A stretch of DNA of 64,000 nucleotides from an uncultured Lachnospiraceae bacterium (GCA_944384125.1 CALWSF010000004.1:1-64000); one strand, 5' to 3'. Counted from the stretch's first letter, positions 19,877-29,546 are shown. Translations and numbers: made by a program. Notes: generated from the sequence alone by a model not told the origin.

Positions 19877-21565
19877 ATGCTGTTTTATCTGCATGTGAAA
19901 AATCTGGCTCTTATCGATTCTGCTGAAGTGGAATTTACAGACGGGCTCAATATTCTCACAGGAGAGACGGGAGCCGGCAAGTCTATTGTGCTCGGTTCCG
20001 TCAGCCTTGCCCTGGGGGCCAAGGCGTCCAGAGATCTGATTCGTCAGGGCTGTGACAGTGCATGGGTGGAGCTCTGTTTTGCCGTGGATGAGAATAAAAG
20101 GCGGGAACTGGAGGCGCGGGAGATTTATCCCGACGAGGATGGACTTGTGATTATTTCGAGAAAGATTCTCCCGTCCCGCACGATCAGCCGCATAAATGAT
20201 GAGACAGTGACATCAGCCAGACTTCGCGAAATAACAGGTCTGCTGATTGAGATGCACGGACAGCATGAAAATCAGTCTCTTATGTCCCATTTAAGACATC
20301 TGGATATTCTGGATGAATACGGAAAAGCGGTTCTGGGTCCCATGAGACAGGAGGTCGCCGCTGCATACAGAAAATATGCAGAACTCAGAAAAAAGCTGGA
20401 TATGTTTCAGGCAGATGGAGAGAGCCGGCTTCGCGAGATGGATTTCTGCCGTTATGAGATAGGAGAAATTGAGAGTGCAGCGCTGCGGGAGGGCGAGGAG
20501 GAGGAGCTTTCCGCTCTGTACCGGCGTTTTTCCAATGGAAAAAAACTGGGAGAAAATATGGCTCAGGCATATGAGGCCGTCAGTCAGGATGCGGTCTCTC
20601 ATGCTCTTCGGGCTGTTGACGCTGTCCTGCAGTATGATCGGGAGGGACTGTCTCAGATTCGGGATGAGATGGGAGATGCGGAGGCTCTTCTGGGGGAGCT
20701 GGCCCGGGACATATCCTCCTATCTTGAACAGCTGACATTTGATGAGGAAGAATTCAGACGCGTAGAGGAGCGCCTTGATCAGGTACGGACTCTTGAAGGG
20801 AAGTATGGAAGAACAATCGGGGATGTTCTCAGATATCTGGAAGAAAAGAAAGTGCGTCTCAGAGAACTGGAAAATTATGATGCGCGGCGTGAGGAAACAC
20901 AGGCAGAGCTGAAAGAGGCGGAGAGAAATCTGGAATTACTGTCCTCGGCTCTCTTTGAAGCAAGGCGCAGGGAGGCAGAGAGCCTGACGGAGAAAATAAA
21001 AGAAGGGCTTCTGGACCTTAATTTTCCGGACGTAAAGTTTACGATGGAGTTTCGCCGCCTTGATCATTTTACCCCAAATGGCTTTGATGAAGCGGAATTT
21101 ATGATTTCTGCCAATCCGGGAGAACCGCTGAGGCCGCTTTCGCAGGTTGCTTCCGGCGGCGAGCTGTCCCGTGTCATGCTGGCTGTAAAGACGGTACTTG
21201 CAGAGGCGGATCAGGTTCCGACTCTGATTTTTGATGAAATTGATGCCGGAATCAGCGGGAGGACAGCTCAGATGGTTTCTGAAAAGCTGGGGGTCATTGC
21301 GAAATGCCGTCAGGTTATATGTATTACGCATCTTCCTCAGATTGCTGCCATGGCAGACCGTCATTTTGTGATCCGGAAAGGAGCGGAATCAGGGAGAACC
21401 ATAACAACTATCCGTGCTCTGAAAGAGGATGAAATGACGGAAGAGCTGGCCCGGCTTCTGGGCGGGGCCGAGATAACAGATACAGTGCGGAAAAATGCCC
21501 GTGAGATGAAGCAGCTTGCAAAGAAGAGAAAACAAAAGCTGACAGAAAAAAGAGATCAGAACTGA
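19877..21565 (+). CDS. recN: DNA repair protein RecN
   Basis: The 562-residue SMC-like protein has Walker A GETGAGKSIVLG near residue 30 and a long central coiled coil (about 150-370). The ABC signature is SGGELSRVMLAVK, Walker B is LIFDEIDAGISG, and the H-loop region is ITHLPQIAAMAD. RecN tethers broken DNA ends during recombinational repair. I chose the ATG at 19877 after GGGGGGAT; an upstream TTG is unlikely. It is the last gene of the conserved cluster. Confidence 0.96.
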   Translation: MLFYLHVKNLALIDSAEVEFTDGLNILTGETGAGKSIVLGSVSLALGAKASRDLIRQGCDSAWVELCFAVDENKRRELEAREIYPDEDGLVIISRKILPSRTISRINDETVTSARLREITGLLIEMHGQHENQSLMSHLRHLDILDEYGKAVLGPMRQEVAAAYRKYAELRKKLDMFQADGESRLREMDFCRYEIGEIESAALREGEEEELSALYRRFSNGKKLGENMAQAYEAVSQDAVSHALRAVDAVLQYDREGLSQIRDEMGDAEALLGELARDISSYLEQLTFDEEEFRRVEERLDQVRTLEGKYGRTIGDVLRYLEEKKVRLRELENYDARREETQAELKEAERNLELLSSALFEARRREAESLTEKIKEGLLDLNFPDVKFTMEFRRLDHFTPNGFDEAEFMISANPGEPLRPLSQVASGGELSRVMLAVKTVLAEADQVPTLIFDEIDAGISGRTAQMVSEKLGVIAKCRQVICITHLPQIAAMADRHFVIRKGAESGRTITTIRALKEDEMTEELARLLGGAEITDTVRKNAREMKQLAKKRKQKLTEKRDQN

Positions 21566-21587
21566 CAGGAGCTGGAGGAGAGTGGCA

Positions 21588-22931
21588 GTGGAGCTGAATT
21601 TTGAAAACCCCGGAGAACGCCGGTATCTGCAGGTATATCAGTACTATAAAGATCTGATCTGTGAGGGAAGTCTCGCAGCCGGGACAAAGCTTCCTTCAAT
21701 TCGCAAATGCTCTTTGCAGCTCCAGATTTCGCGCACAACGGTGGAGGCTGCCTATATGCTTCTGGCGGCGGAGGGATATATTGTGTCCAGACCGCAGAGC
21801 GGGTATTATGTGACAGAATTTTATTCCAAAGGCTGTCGGGATATGTCAAAGAAAGAGAAGAAGGATGTAAAGGAACAGTCTGTCCGTTTTGACTTTGCAT
21901 CCTCCACGGCAGATCGCGACAGCTTTCAGTTTAATCTGTGGAGACGGTATGTGAAAAGCGCGCTTCGTCAGGATGAGCGTCTTCTGTCTTATGGAGAACC
22001 TCAGGGAGAGAGGGATCTGAGGGAGGCGCTCAGCTCCTATCTGGAGCGCCGGCGCAATGTGGTCTGTACACCTGACAGGATTGTGGTGGGGGCCGGTGTG
22101 CAGAGCCTGCTCCATATCTTATGTCCCATGCTTTCAGGACGAAAACAGGCATATTTTTACAATGCAGGATTTCGTCAGGGACGGCAGATATTTGAGGATC
22201 ATGGGTTCAGAACAGATGACATACAAAATGCCGGGCTGAAAGAACGCAGAGGAAGTATCTGTTACCTGACACCGTCCCAGATGACAGTGTGGGGAGAGGT
22301 TATGCATGTGGGAAGAAGAATGGAGCTTCTCAGGGAAGCGGCAAAAGAGAATATGCTGTTAATAGAAGATGATTACAACAGTGAATTCCGGTACTACAGC
22401 CGTCCCACGCCGTCGCTGCAGGGACTGTCCGGGGGAACGGGAGTTGTATATCTGGGAACTTTCTCGCGGCTTCTGCTTCCGTCTATCCGCATGAGTTATA
22501 TGGTGCTGACTCCTGAGCTGGCAGATGTTTACCGTGCCAGAGGGCGATATTACAATCAGACGGCTTCAAAGGCAGAGCAGATTGCCCTCTGTCAGTTTAT
22601 ACGGGACGGGCATCTTGAAAGTCAGATACGCAAGGCAAAGAAAATATATGCAGCAAAAGCAAGGCTTCTGGGAGACACCATAGAGAGAATCTTCGGAGAA
22701 CGGGCGGTTTCTCATCTGGGAGAGGCCGGATTCCTCGTTTTAATGGAGATAAAAACGGATAAAAGTGCTGCAGAGATTGCACGGCTGGCAGCAAAGAGTG
22801 GAGTGGCGGTGCGCCCTGTGGAGGAAGACTGCGGGAGTCGGGTTCCCAGGATTCTTCTCTCCTGCGCTTCCATAGGTGCAGATGACTATGAGGAGGCTCT
22901 GGGGACACTGTATCGGGCGGTATTTACCTGA
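21588..22931 (+). CDS. MocR-type regulator with PLP-lysine replaced by arginine
   Basis: The 447-residue protein fuses a GntR-type winged helix (residues 1-75, KLPSIRKCSLQLQISRTTVEAAYMLL) to a fold-I aminotransferase domain. The PLP-binding Asp is present (IEDDYNSEFRY). The lysine that forms the Schiff base in MocR/GabR proteins (GTFSK) reads GTFSR here (codon CGG near 22465), so covalent PLP binding and transamination should be lost. The start is a GTG seven bases after GGAGGAG (a GTG two codons earlier is too close). The gene lies 22 bp after recN and may ride on its transcription. Target genes are unknown. Confidence 0.85.
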   Translation: MELNFENPGERRYLQVYQYYKDLICEGSLAAGTKLPSIRKCSLQLQISRTTVEAAYMLLAAEGYIVSRPQSGYYVTEFYSKGCRDMSKKEKKDVKEQSVRFDFASSTADRDSFQFNLWRRYVKSALRQDERLLSYGEPQGERDLREALSSYLERRRNVVCTPDRIVVGAGVQSLLHILCPMLSGRKQAYFYNAGFRQGRQIFEDHGFRTDDIQNAGLKERRGSICYLTPSQMTVWGEVMHVGRRMELLREAAKENMLLIEDDYNSEFRYYSRPTPSLQGLSGGTGVVYLGTFSRLLLPSIRMSYMVLTPELADVYRARGRYYNQTASKAEQIALCQFIRDGHLESQIRKAKKIYAAKARLLGDTIERIFGERAVSHLGEAGFLVLMEIKTDKSAAEIARLAAKSGVAVRPVEEDCGSRVPRILLSCASIGADDYEEALGTLYRAVFT

Positions 22932-22961
22932 AAAAGTCTGAACCGGATGGTGTGCGGGCTG

Positions 22962-23002
22962 AGAAAAACATGGAGGCGCCTGCGGTTTTTCGCAGATGCC
23001 TC
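22962..23002 (-). terminator. Terminator of the germination gene (minus strand)
   Basis: The arms GAGGCGCCTGCG (22973-22984) and CGCAGATGCCTC (22991-23002) pair with two mismatches. Read on the minus strand the hairpin is followed by a T-run (22963-22968), right for the gene that stops at 23025. Confidence 0.7.
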
Positions 23003-23018
23003 ACGCTGTCCTTTGGCG

Positions 23019-23046
23019 GGGAGCCTACGGTTCCCTCTCTTTTTTT
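23019..23046 (+). terminator. Terminator of the MocR-type gene (plus strand)
   Basis: A seven-pair stem (GGGAGCC, loop TAC, GGTTCCC) precedes TCTCTTTTTTT. It overlaps the last codons of the convergent germination gene, so the two convergent terminators are interleaved. Confidence 0.7.
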
Positions 23047-24461
23047 ATCTCCGGCTTTTTTATATGCGGAAGCCGGTTTCGGAAGAGCCGTTTTTTCAGC
23101 TCGCTGAACCGGAAGGGAATCAGCGGATAAATATAGCTTTTTCCTGAGATGGTGCGGTTTAATACGAGGCACAGGATGCTTATAACGGTTCCGATGATGA
23201 ATCCCCAGAGATTGAGGAAATGTGTGAGAATAAGGATAATTACTCTCATGAATTTCAGAGCGTATCCGAGCTCAAAGCTGGTCATGGAATAATTGGCAAT
23301 TGTAACGAATGCCATATAGAGCATGGTTTCCGAGTTGAACCATCCGGATTTTACAGAGTATTCTCCTAAAACAATGCCGGCAATAACACTTAAGGGAGTT
23401 GTCAGCATGCTTGGAGTATTAACGGCGGCAAGGCGCAGGCCGTCAATGGCAAATTCCAGGATAAGAAGCTGGAAAATAAGTGCAACATGAATATCATCGG
23501 CAACCTGAATAAAGGCCAGCCAGTCAGGAATCCATTCCGTATTCTGCATCAGAAGCAGCCAGGTGGGTGTCAGAAACAGCGTCAGGAAAAAAATGACAGT
23601 TCTGGAAAGCCTCAGATATGTGCCGGTAAGAGGCGGAAAGTAATAATCATCTGCTTCTTCAATGATATCAAAAATGGAAGAAGGCAGGATCATGGCAGAG
23701 GGGGAATTGTCCACAATCACGATGATATTTCCTTCCAGGATTGATGCGGCTGCCGTATCCGGCCGTTCTGAAAACCGGAATTTGGGAAAGGGGTTATACC
23801 ATTTATGGGGATATATGCATTCTGCCAGACTTTCCTGATTCATGGTAAGTGCGTCAACCTGAACATTGCGGATGCGGGATTTAATTGTGGAGAGAAGATT
23901 TGTGTCCACACGTCCTTCCATGTAGCAGAGAGCGATGTCTGTCCGGGAACTCTCTCCGGCCGTGATGATTTCCATGCACAGTTTGGGATCACGGATACGC
24001 CTGCGAATCAGAGCCGTATTAAAGACGAGTGTTTCAACAAAACCGTCTCTTGAACCGCGAAGTACCTTATCTTTTTCGGGTTCACTGACGCCGCGTGCGG
24101 GATATGTGCGGCAGTCAATAGTGAAAGCCCTGTCGTACCCGTCAATAAGAAGAAAAGGAACGCCCGACAGAAGCTGGGTAACAAGAGAATCGGTGTCGTC
24201 ATCTAAGCCGGTTTCTCCGTAGGGGAGATAAAGTTTGGAAAATTCATGCGCTGTCCGGGGCATGCTTTCCGGTTTAATGGTGGCGAAGGACTGAAGAAGT
24301 CGAAGCAGAGTATCGTCCTTGGTAAATCCATCGATAAAATAGACACAGCCATTGCGCCCGCCGACTCGGATTACATGATAGACTACGTCAAAATTTCGAT
24401 CAGGCCGCAGCGTTTTTGAAAAATACTGCATATTTGTGTCAAGTGTGTCTGATAATTTCAT
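23025..24461 (-). CDS. GerA/SpoVAF-family spore germination protein
   Basis: The 478-residue protein has a soluble N-terminal region (about 1-270) with the conserved IDGYDRAFTIDCRTYPARGVSEPEKDKVLRGSRDGFVETL block of GerA-type A subunits. A membrane domain of about five helices (290-440) follows, with a basic C terminus. The FVETLVFNTALIRRRIRDP segment and the lack of adjacent gerB/gerC favour SpoVAF-like or orphan GerA function in the inner spore membrane. I chose the ATG at 24461, eight bases after AAAGGAG; longer starts lack such a site. It is direct evidence that the host forms spores. Confidence 0.92.
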   Translation of the reverse strand: MKLSDTLDTNMQYFSKTLRPDRNFDVVYHVIRVGGRNGCVYFIDGFTKDDTLLRLLQSFATIKPESMPRTAHEFSKLYLPYGETGLDDDTDSLVTQLLSGVPFLLIDGYDRAFTIDCRTYPARGVSEPEKDKVLRGSRDGFVETLVFNTALIRRRIRDPKLCMEIITAGESSRTDIALCYMEGRVDTNLLSTIKSRIRNVQVDALTMNQESLAECIYPHKWYNPFPKFRFSERPDTAAASILEGNIIVIVDNSPSAMILPSSIFDIIEEADDYYFPPLTGTYLRLSRTVIFFLTLFLTPTWLLLMQNTEWIPDWLAFIQVADDIHVALIFQLLILEFAIDGLRLAAVNTPSMLTTPLSVIAGIVLGEYSVKSGWFNSETMLYMAFVTIANYSMTSFELGYALKFMRVIILILTHFLNLWGFIIGTVISILCLVLNRTISGKSYIYPLIPFRFSELKKRLFRNRLPHIKKPEIKKEREP

Positions 24462-24696
24462 AAGAAGGCTCCTTTCCATTTGCTTCAGGCTGTTTTCAGT
24501 GCGCAAAAAGCCGGGCAATGGTTTTATCATTACGAAGTATGTGTAAAATTAAAAAAAATATAAGGCGATATGGGAAAGAGAAAAAATATGCGGAAAGGGG
24601 GGACTGCTTCCGGATAAGAGAGCCGGTAATTTTACTTTTTGCCGGAAATATGCAAAGTAAAGGAAAAAGACAGTTGTGCAATATGACAGGAAAACA

Positions 24697-24812
24697 TTGA
24701 CATAAAATGAAATAAATGGTATATTTACATAAGCATTAAACTATGTAATGTAACGGTTTGTGTACGTGACCGGGGAACTGCTTTCTGTGGGGGAAGAGCA
24801 GTTCCTTTTTTT
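24697..24812 (+). ncRNA. Orphan promoter plus terminator: candidate small RNA
   Basis: TTGACA (24697-24702), 17 bp, TATATT (24720-24725) make a strong promoter. About 50 bases after the predicted start comes a terminator: GGAACTGCT (24774-24782) paired with AGCAGTTCC (24797-24805), then seven T. The transcript would be about 80 nt (24732-24812), with no real open frame (ATG is followed at once by TAA). The downstream YitT gene has its own extended -10 promoter, so this is either an independent small RNA or an attenuated leader. The rest of 24462-24965 holds no gene. Confidence 0.5.
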
Positions 24813-24889
24813 CTTCGCATACTTTCAGGTATGGGAGAATACAGACCCGGCAGATTTTGTTTCTGTGTACGGTTTTTATGAAAAAAACA

Positions 24890-24898
24890 TGATATAAT
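24890..24898 (+). promoter_or_regulatory. Extended -10 promoter of the second YitT gene
   Basis: TGATATAAT at 24890-24898 is a TGn-TATAAT extended -10 box; the -35 region is poor. It lies about 70 bp before the start at 24966. Confidence 0.55.
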
Positions 24899-24965
24899 GC
24901 ATACAATAAAAGTGTTTATTTGCACTGGATTTTAAGCAGTCAGGATGGAAGGAGAAACAGTTTTT

Positions 24966-25874
24966 ATGAGAATACAGGATTATGCAGGGCGGTTCCGGGA
25001 GCGGGGAGAACAGCTTCAGAAAAAGAAAACAGTCCGCAATTTGATTACGTTTTTTGCGGTTCTTATATCCGCTCTTTTGCAGGCTTTCGTTATTCAGGCG
25101 TTTATCCAGCCGTCTTCACTTTTGTCCGGCGGTTTTACGGGAATAGCACTGCTTGCTGATATGGCCGCTTCTTCTGTGGGAAAAAGCTTTCCGACTTCTC
25201 TGGGAATGCTGGCGCTTAATATTCCGGTGGCGATTTTATGCGGGCGAAGCATCAGTATGCGTTTTGTTCTGTTTTCTCTTCTGCAGGTTATATTCAGCAG
25301 TCTGTTTCTGCAGATCTTTCATTTTGAACCGATGTTTGATGATCTGATGCTGAATGTGATTTTCGGAGGGTTTCTTCTTGGAATATCGGGAGTGATAGCT
25401 TTAAGAGGAAATGCTTCCATGGGCGGAACGGATTTTATTGCACTTTATGTGTCTAATAAAACGGGGCAGTCCATATGGGGGCAGGTATTTGTGGGAAACT
25501 GCGTGCTGTTCTGCATATTCGGCCTTATGTTCGGATGGGATCACGCAGCCTACACAATTCTTTTTTATTTTATAGTGACAAAGACAATATCAGCTTTTCA
25601 TCACCGGTATGAGAGGGTTACGCTTCAGGTCACGACGCTGCACGGTCCGGATATAGTGAAAGCATATGTGTCTCATTTCCGGCACGGTATATCCTGTGTG
25701 GACGCCGTGGGCGGGTACAGCGGGAAACCCATGCACCTGCTTCATACGGTTGTTTCTTCATATGAGCAGGCAGATGTGATCCGCCTGATGCGGGAAGTTG
25801 ATCCTCACGTTATAATCAATGTATTTAAAACGGATCAGTTTTATGGTAAATTTTATCAGGCACCACTGGAATAA
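24966..25874 (+). CDS. YitT-family membrane protein (second of two)
   Basis: The 302-residue protein has five or six membrane helices at residues 20-190, with the DUF161 signatures PSSLLSGGFTGIALLAD and RGNASMGGTDFIALYV. The C-terminal DUF2179 domain covers about 205-295 (ISCVDAVGGYSGKPMHLLHTVV). It has the same layout as the copy at 11799 but a longer N-terminal cytoplasmic stretch. The function of the family is not established. The ATG at 24966 lies about 11 bases after AAGGAG; an ATG at 24945 is a weaker choice. Confidence 0.86.
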   Translation: MRIQDYAGRFRERGEQLQKKKTVRNLITFFAVLISALLQAFVIQAFIQPSSLLSGGFTGIALLADMAASSVGKSFPTSLGMLALNIPVAILCGRSISMRFVLFSLLQVIFSSLFLQIFHFEPMFDDLMLNVIFGGFLLGISGVIALRGNASMGGTDFIALYVSNKTGQSIWGQVFVGNCVLFCIFGLMFGWDHAAYTILFYFIVTKTISAFHHRYERVTLQVTTLHGPDIVKAYVSHFRHGISCVDAVGGYSGKPMHLLHTVVSSYEQADVIRLMREVDPHVIINVFKTDQFYGKFYQAPLE

Positions 25875-25927
25875 GCGGAGAGAGAAATGACTTATGTTCT
25901 GAATCGGCATAACAGGGAGGATAGAGG

Positions 25928-26689
25928 ATGAAGACAGAAGAAAATGTCGGACGTACTTTTGTAAGAACGGAACTTTTGCTGGGAAGAGACGGGATGGAAA
26001 GGCTGTGGAACAGTTCGGTCGCTGTATTTGGGATAGGGGGAGTCGGCTCGCACTGTGCGGAAGCTCTGGGAAGAAGCGGTGTGGGACGGCTGTTTCTGGT
26101 TGACAATGATGATGTGTCTGAAACGAATCTTAACCGGCAGTGTGTGGCGTGGCGGAGCACGATAGGGAAAAAGAAGACATGCGTCATGAAGAAGATGCTG
26201 GCAGAGATATGTCCTGATATCCGGGTAGATACGTCAGAGGAATTTGTTCTGCCGGATAATATTGATTCTATATTTGACACGGCCGGGAAGATAGATTACA
26301 TTGTTGACGCCATTGATACGGTATCCGCCAAGATTGCTCTTGCAGCTTATGCAGCTGAACACAGAATCCCGATTATTTCGTCCATGGGGACGGGAAATAA
26401 GCTGCATCCGGAGCTTTTCAGACTTGCTGACATAGAGGAGACATCAGTCTGTCCGCTCTGTCGGGTTATGAGAAGGGAACTTAAAAAAAGGGGGATAGGA
26501 GGCCTCAGGGTTCTGTATTCAGAGGAAAAGCCTGTCTGTCCGGATCCTGCGCTGGAAGAGAAGCTTATGCGGGAAGAGATTGGAGAAGGTTCATCAAGGA
26601 GATCGGTTCCCGGCAGTGTTTCTTTTGTTCCTCCGGCGGCGGGACTGATGATAGCGGGAGAGGTTGTCAGAAAACTGGCGGGAGTTTGA
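25928..26689 (+). CDS. tcdA: tRNA threonylcarbamoyladenosine dehydratase (TcdA/CsdL)
   Basis: The 253-residue member of the ThiF/E1-like family has the nucleotide-binding GIGGVGSHCAEALGRSGVG near residue 35 and the DNDDVSETNLNRQ motif. IDAIDTVSAKIAL and SSMGTGNKLHPELF follow, then a cysteine-containing CPLCRVMRRELKKRGI. TcdA cyclises t6A to ct6A in tRNA position 37. The start follows GGGAGGATAGAGG. It lies 58 bp before the nadE start. Confidence 0.92.
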   Translation: MKTEENVGRTFVRTELLLGRDGMERLWNSSVAVFGIGGVGSHCAEALGRSGVGRLFLVDNDDVSETNLNRQCVAWRSTIGKKKTCVMKKMLAEICPDIRVDTSEEFVLPDNIDSIFDTAGKIDYIVDAIDTVSAKIALAAYAAEHRIPIISSMGTGNKLHPELFRLADIEETSVCPLCRVMRRELKKRGIGGLRVLYSEEKPVCPDPALEEKLMREEIGEGSSRRSVPGSVSFVPPAAGLMIAGEVVRKLAGV

Positions 26690-26747
26690 CTTTTCAGCTG
26701 TCAGTAATTACAATACACATAGAGAAAAATTCGTAAGGAGAAAAAGC

Positions 26748-28682
26748 ATGATTAAAGACGGTTTTGTCCGGGTTGCGGCGGCGACGCCGGAAGTAAGGGT
26801 TGCGGATGTGGAGTTTAACCGGGAGCAGATCTGCGCACAGATTCAGGAGGGGAAGGAGAGAGGAGCCTCAGTCATGGCGTTTCCTGAGCTGGCGCTGACA
26901 GGCTATACTTGCGGGGAGCTGTTTATTCAGAAACCGCTTCTGACCAGAATGAAGGAGGAGCTCAAAAAACTGATCGCTTTTACGGCGGGAAGCGACATGC
27001 TGGTTTTTGTGGGCATTCCCTGGGAATACAACAACAAACTTTATAATGTGGCGGCGGCTGTGCAGAACGGGAAGCTTCTGGGACTCATCCCTAAAAAATG
27101 GATTCCCAATTATTCGGAATTTTATGAGCTTCGTTATTTCAATCCCGGCAGTGATGAGGTCGTATATGTGCCCTGGGAGGAGGAATATATACCTTTTGGC
27201 AGCAGAATTCTTTTCCGGTGCGTGAATGTGGAAAATCTGGTAGTAGGCGCTGAGATATGCGAGGATGTATGGGTTTTAAATCCGCCCAGTATCGCCCATG
27301 CGTCAGCGGGAGCGACAGTAATTGTAAACTGTTCTGCCAGCGATGAGGCAACCGGAAAGAGTGAATACAGGAGAGAACTGATAAGCGGACAGTCCGCAAG
27401 GCTTCTGTGTGCCTATGTCTATGCCAATGCGGGCGATGGAGAGTCATCTCAGGATCTGGTATTCGGAGGCCAGAATATTATAGCGGAGAACGGAACAATT
27501 CTGGCGGAATCCCGTCGTTTTGAAAATGGCGTGGTTTATGCGGATGTGGATCTGGAACGCCTGGAGTGTGAGCGGCGCCGCATGACAACGTACCAGACAG
27601 AGGGAAGAGAACTCTATGTATTTGTGGATTTCACTCTGGAGAAAAAGAGCGTTTCCATGGAGAGAAAAATTGATCCGTCTCCTTTTGTCCCCCATGACGA
27701 GACAGGGAGAAGCAGACGGTGTGAGGAGATACTTTCCATCCAGGCGGCGGGACTCAGAAAAAGGCTGAAACATACCGGATGCCGGTGTGCGGTTGTGGGT
27801 ATTTCCGGCGGACTGGATTCTACGCTGGCTCTTCTTGTGACAGTGCGGGCATTTGATTCCCTGAATATTCCGAGAGAAAATATTACAGCAGTAACGATGC
27901 CCTGTTTCGGAACGACGGATCGGACATACAGGAATGCCTGCAAGCTTACGAAAAAGCTGGGAGCCACACTTCAGGAGGTAGATATCCGGGAGGCGGTTCT
28001 GACTCATTTCCGGGATATAGGACAGGATCCTGACATGCATGATGTGACATACGAAAATTCACAGGCGCGCGAGAGAACGCAGGTTCTCATGGATATTGCC
28101 AACAAGAAAAACGGAATGGTAATCGGAACGGGCGATATGTCGGAGCTGGCTCTGGGATGGGCTACCTACAACGGCGATCACATGTCAATGTACGGTGTTA
28201 ACTGTTCTGTACCAAAGACGCTGGTGCGCCACCTTGTGCGTTATTATGCGGATACGTGTGGAGAGAGGGAGCTGTCTGAGGTGCTTCTGGATGTTCTGGA
28301 TACACCGGTAAGTCCTGAACTTCTTCCGCCGGAAGACGGAAAAATTGCGCAGAAAACGGAAGATCTTGTAGGTCCTTACGAACTGCATGATTTCTACCTT
28401 TATTATATTCTCCGTTTCGGATATCATCCGGGCAAGATATACAGGCTTGCTCTCCGGGCATTTGAGGGGCTGTATGATGCGGATACTATTTTAAAATGGC
28501 TGAAGGTATTCTACAGAAGATTTTTCAATCAGCAGTTTAAACGTTCCTGTCTGCCTGACGGTCCCAAGGTGGGTTCGGCAGCAGTATCACCCAGAGGCGA
28601 TCTGAGAATGCCCAGCGATGCCTGCAGCCGTCTGTGGCTGGAGGAGCTTGAAAGCCTTTCAGCGGCAAAGGAGGAAGCATGA
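26748..28682 (+). CDS. nadE: Glutamine-dependent NAD+ synthetase
   Basis: The 644-residue two-domain enzyme amidates nicotinic acid adenine dinucleotide. The N-terminal nitrilase-type glutaminase (1-290) has the Glu-Lys-Cys triad in FPELALTGYTC, KKWIPNYSEFYE and GAEICEDVW. The C-terminal ATP-pyrophosphatase domain starts near 330 with the P-loop VGISGGLDSTLALL and includes GTGDMSELALGW. I set the start at the ATG after AAGGAG (26748); a longer frame would overlap tcdA. The stop overlaps the next gene (ATGA). Confidence 0.97.
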   Translation: MIKDGFVRVAAATPEVRVADVEFNREQICAQIQEGKERGASVMAFPELALTGYTCGELFIQKPLLTRMKEELKKLIAFTAGSDMLVFVGIPWEYNNKLYNVAAAVQNGKLLGLIPKKWIPNYSEFYELRYFNPGSDEVVYVPWEEEYIPFGSRILFRCVNVENLVVGAEICEDVWVLNPPSIAHASAGATVIVNCSASDEATGKSEYRRELISGQSARLLCAYVYANAGDGESSQDLVFGGQNIIAENGTILAESRRFENGVVYADVDLERLECERRRMTTYQTEGRELYVFVDFTLEKKSVSMERKIDPSPFVPHDETGRSRRCEEILSIQAAGLRKRLKHTGCRCAVVGISGGLDSTLALLVTVRAFDSLNIPRENITAVTMPCFGTTDRTYRNACKLTKKLGATLQEVDIREAVLTHFRDIGQDPDMHDVTYENSQARERTQVLMDIANKKNGMVIGTGDMSELALGWATYNGDHMSMYGVNCSVPKTLVRHLVRYYADTCGERELSEVLLDVLDTPVSPELLPPEDGKIAQKTEDLVGPYELHDFYLYYILRFGYHPGKIYRLALRAFEGLYDADTILKWLKVFYRRFFNQQFKRSCLPDGPKVGSAAVSPRGDLRMPSDACSRLWLEELESLSAAKEEA

Positions 28683-29473
28683 TTACAAGCACCGGAAATC
28701 CCAGGGTTCGTTCAGTTGCCGCTCTGATGAAAAAGCCAAAGGCAAGGCGGGAAGAAAAATGCTTTATCGTAGAGGGACCCAAAATGTTTGCCGAGCTGCC
28801 TGCAGATATGCGCCGGGAAGTTTATGTCTCCGAGAGTTTTCTCAGTCAGAAACAGAAAGGGCTGCTGGAGGGCTGTGCCTATGAGACGGTTTCGGATGAT
28901 GTGATGAGTTACATGTCCGGAACTCAGACGCCTCAGGGAATTCTGGCGGTGGCAGAGCAGCTTTCCTACAGACTGGAGGATGTGTTAATGCACAGAGAAC
29001 CGGGCCGTGCCCGTCATCTTCTGTTTCTGGAGACAATCCAGGATCCGGGAAATCTGGGTACTATTCTCCGGGCTTCTGAGGGAGCTGGCGTGACAGGCGT
29101 TATCATGAGTGATGAGACGGCTGATGTATATAATCCCAAGGTAATCCGCTCCACTATGGGATCGGTATTCCGTGTTCCCTTTGTCTATGTGCCGGATCTG
29201 TGCAGCGCGCTTGAGACGGCCCGCAAAGAAGGGATACGCCTGTTTGCCGCATATCTGAAAGAGAGTGTGGACTATGATCGGGAAGATTATACAGGAGACA
29301 TTGGTTTTATGATTGGCAATGAGGCGGCAGGACTGACGGAGCGGGCGGTAAAGCTTGCAGATTGCCGCATAAAAATACCCATGAGCGGCCGGGTGGAATC
29401 ACTGAATGCGGCGGTGGCATCTTCCATTCTTATGTTTGAGGCGGCGAGGCAGAGAAAGAACAGAAACTGTTAA
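28679..29473 (+). CDS. TrmH/SpoU-family RNA 2'-O-methyltransferase
   Basis: The 264-residue protein has an N-terminal substrate-binding domain (residues 1-95, NPRVRSVAALMKKPKARREE and FIVEGPKMFAE) and the SPOUT knot domain. The three SpoU motifs are seen: ETIQDPGNLGTILRASEGAGV, IGNEAAGL and IPMSGRVESLNAAVASSILMFE. Such enzymes methylate ribose in rRNA or tRNA using SAM. The exact target cannot be told. It is coupled to nadE by a 4-bp overlap. Confidence 0.93.
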   Translation: MITSTGNPRVRSVAALMKKPKARREEKCFIVEGPKMFAELPADMRREVYVSESFLSQKQKGLLEGCAYETVSDDVMSYMSGTQTPQGILAVAEQLSYRLEDVLMHREPGRARHLLFLETIQDPGNLGTILRASEGAGVTGVIMSDETADVYNPKVIRSTMGSVFRVPFVYVPDLCSALETARKEGIRLFAAYLKESVDYDREDYTGDIGFMIGNEAAGLTERAVKLADCRIKIPMSGRVESLNAAVASSILMFEAARQRKNRNC

Positions 29474-29517
29474 TAAAAGGGTAATAAAAACGTAAGTTTA
29501 GAATATTCCTGTATATG

Positions 29518-29546
29518 TTGATTAATGTCAGATAATAGAGTATACT
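29518..29546 (+). promoter_or_regulatory. Promoter of the nfeD-SPFH pair
   Basis: TTGATT (29518-29523), 17 bp, TATACT (29541-29546), about 30 bp before the NfeD start. Confidence 0.72.
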
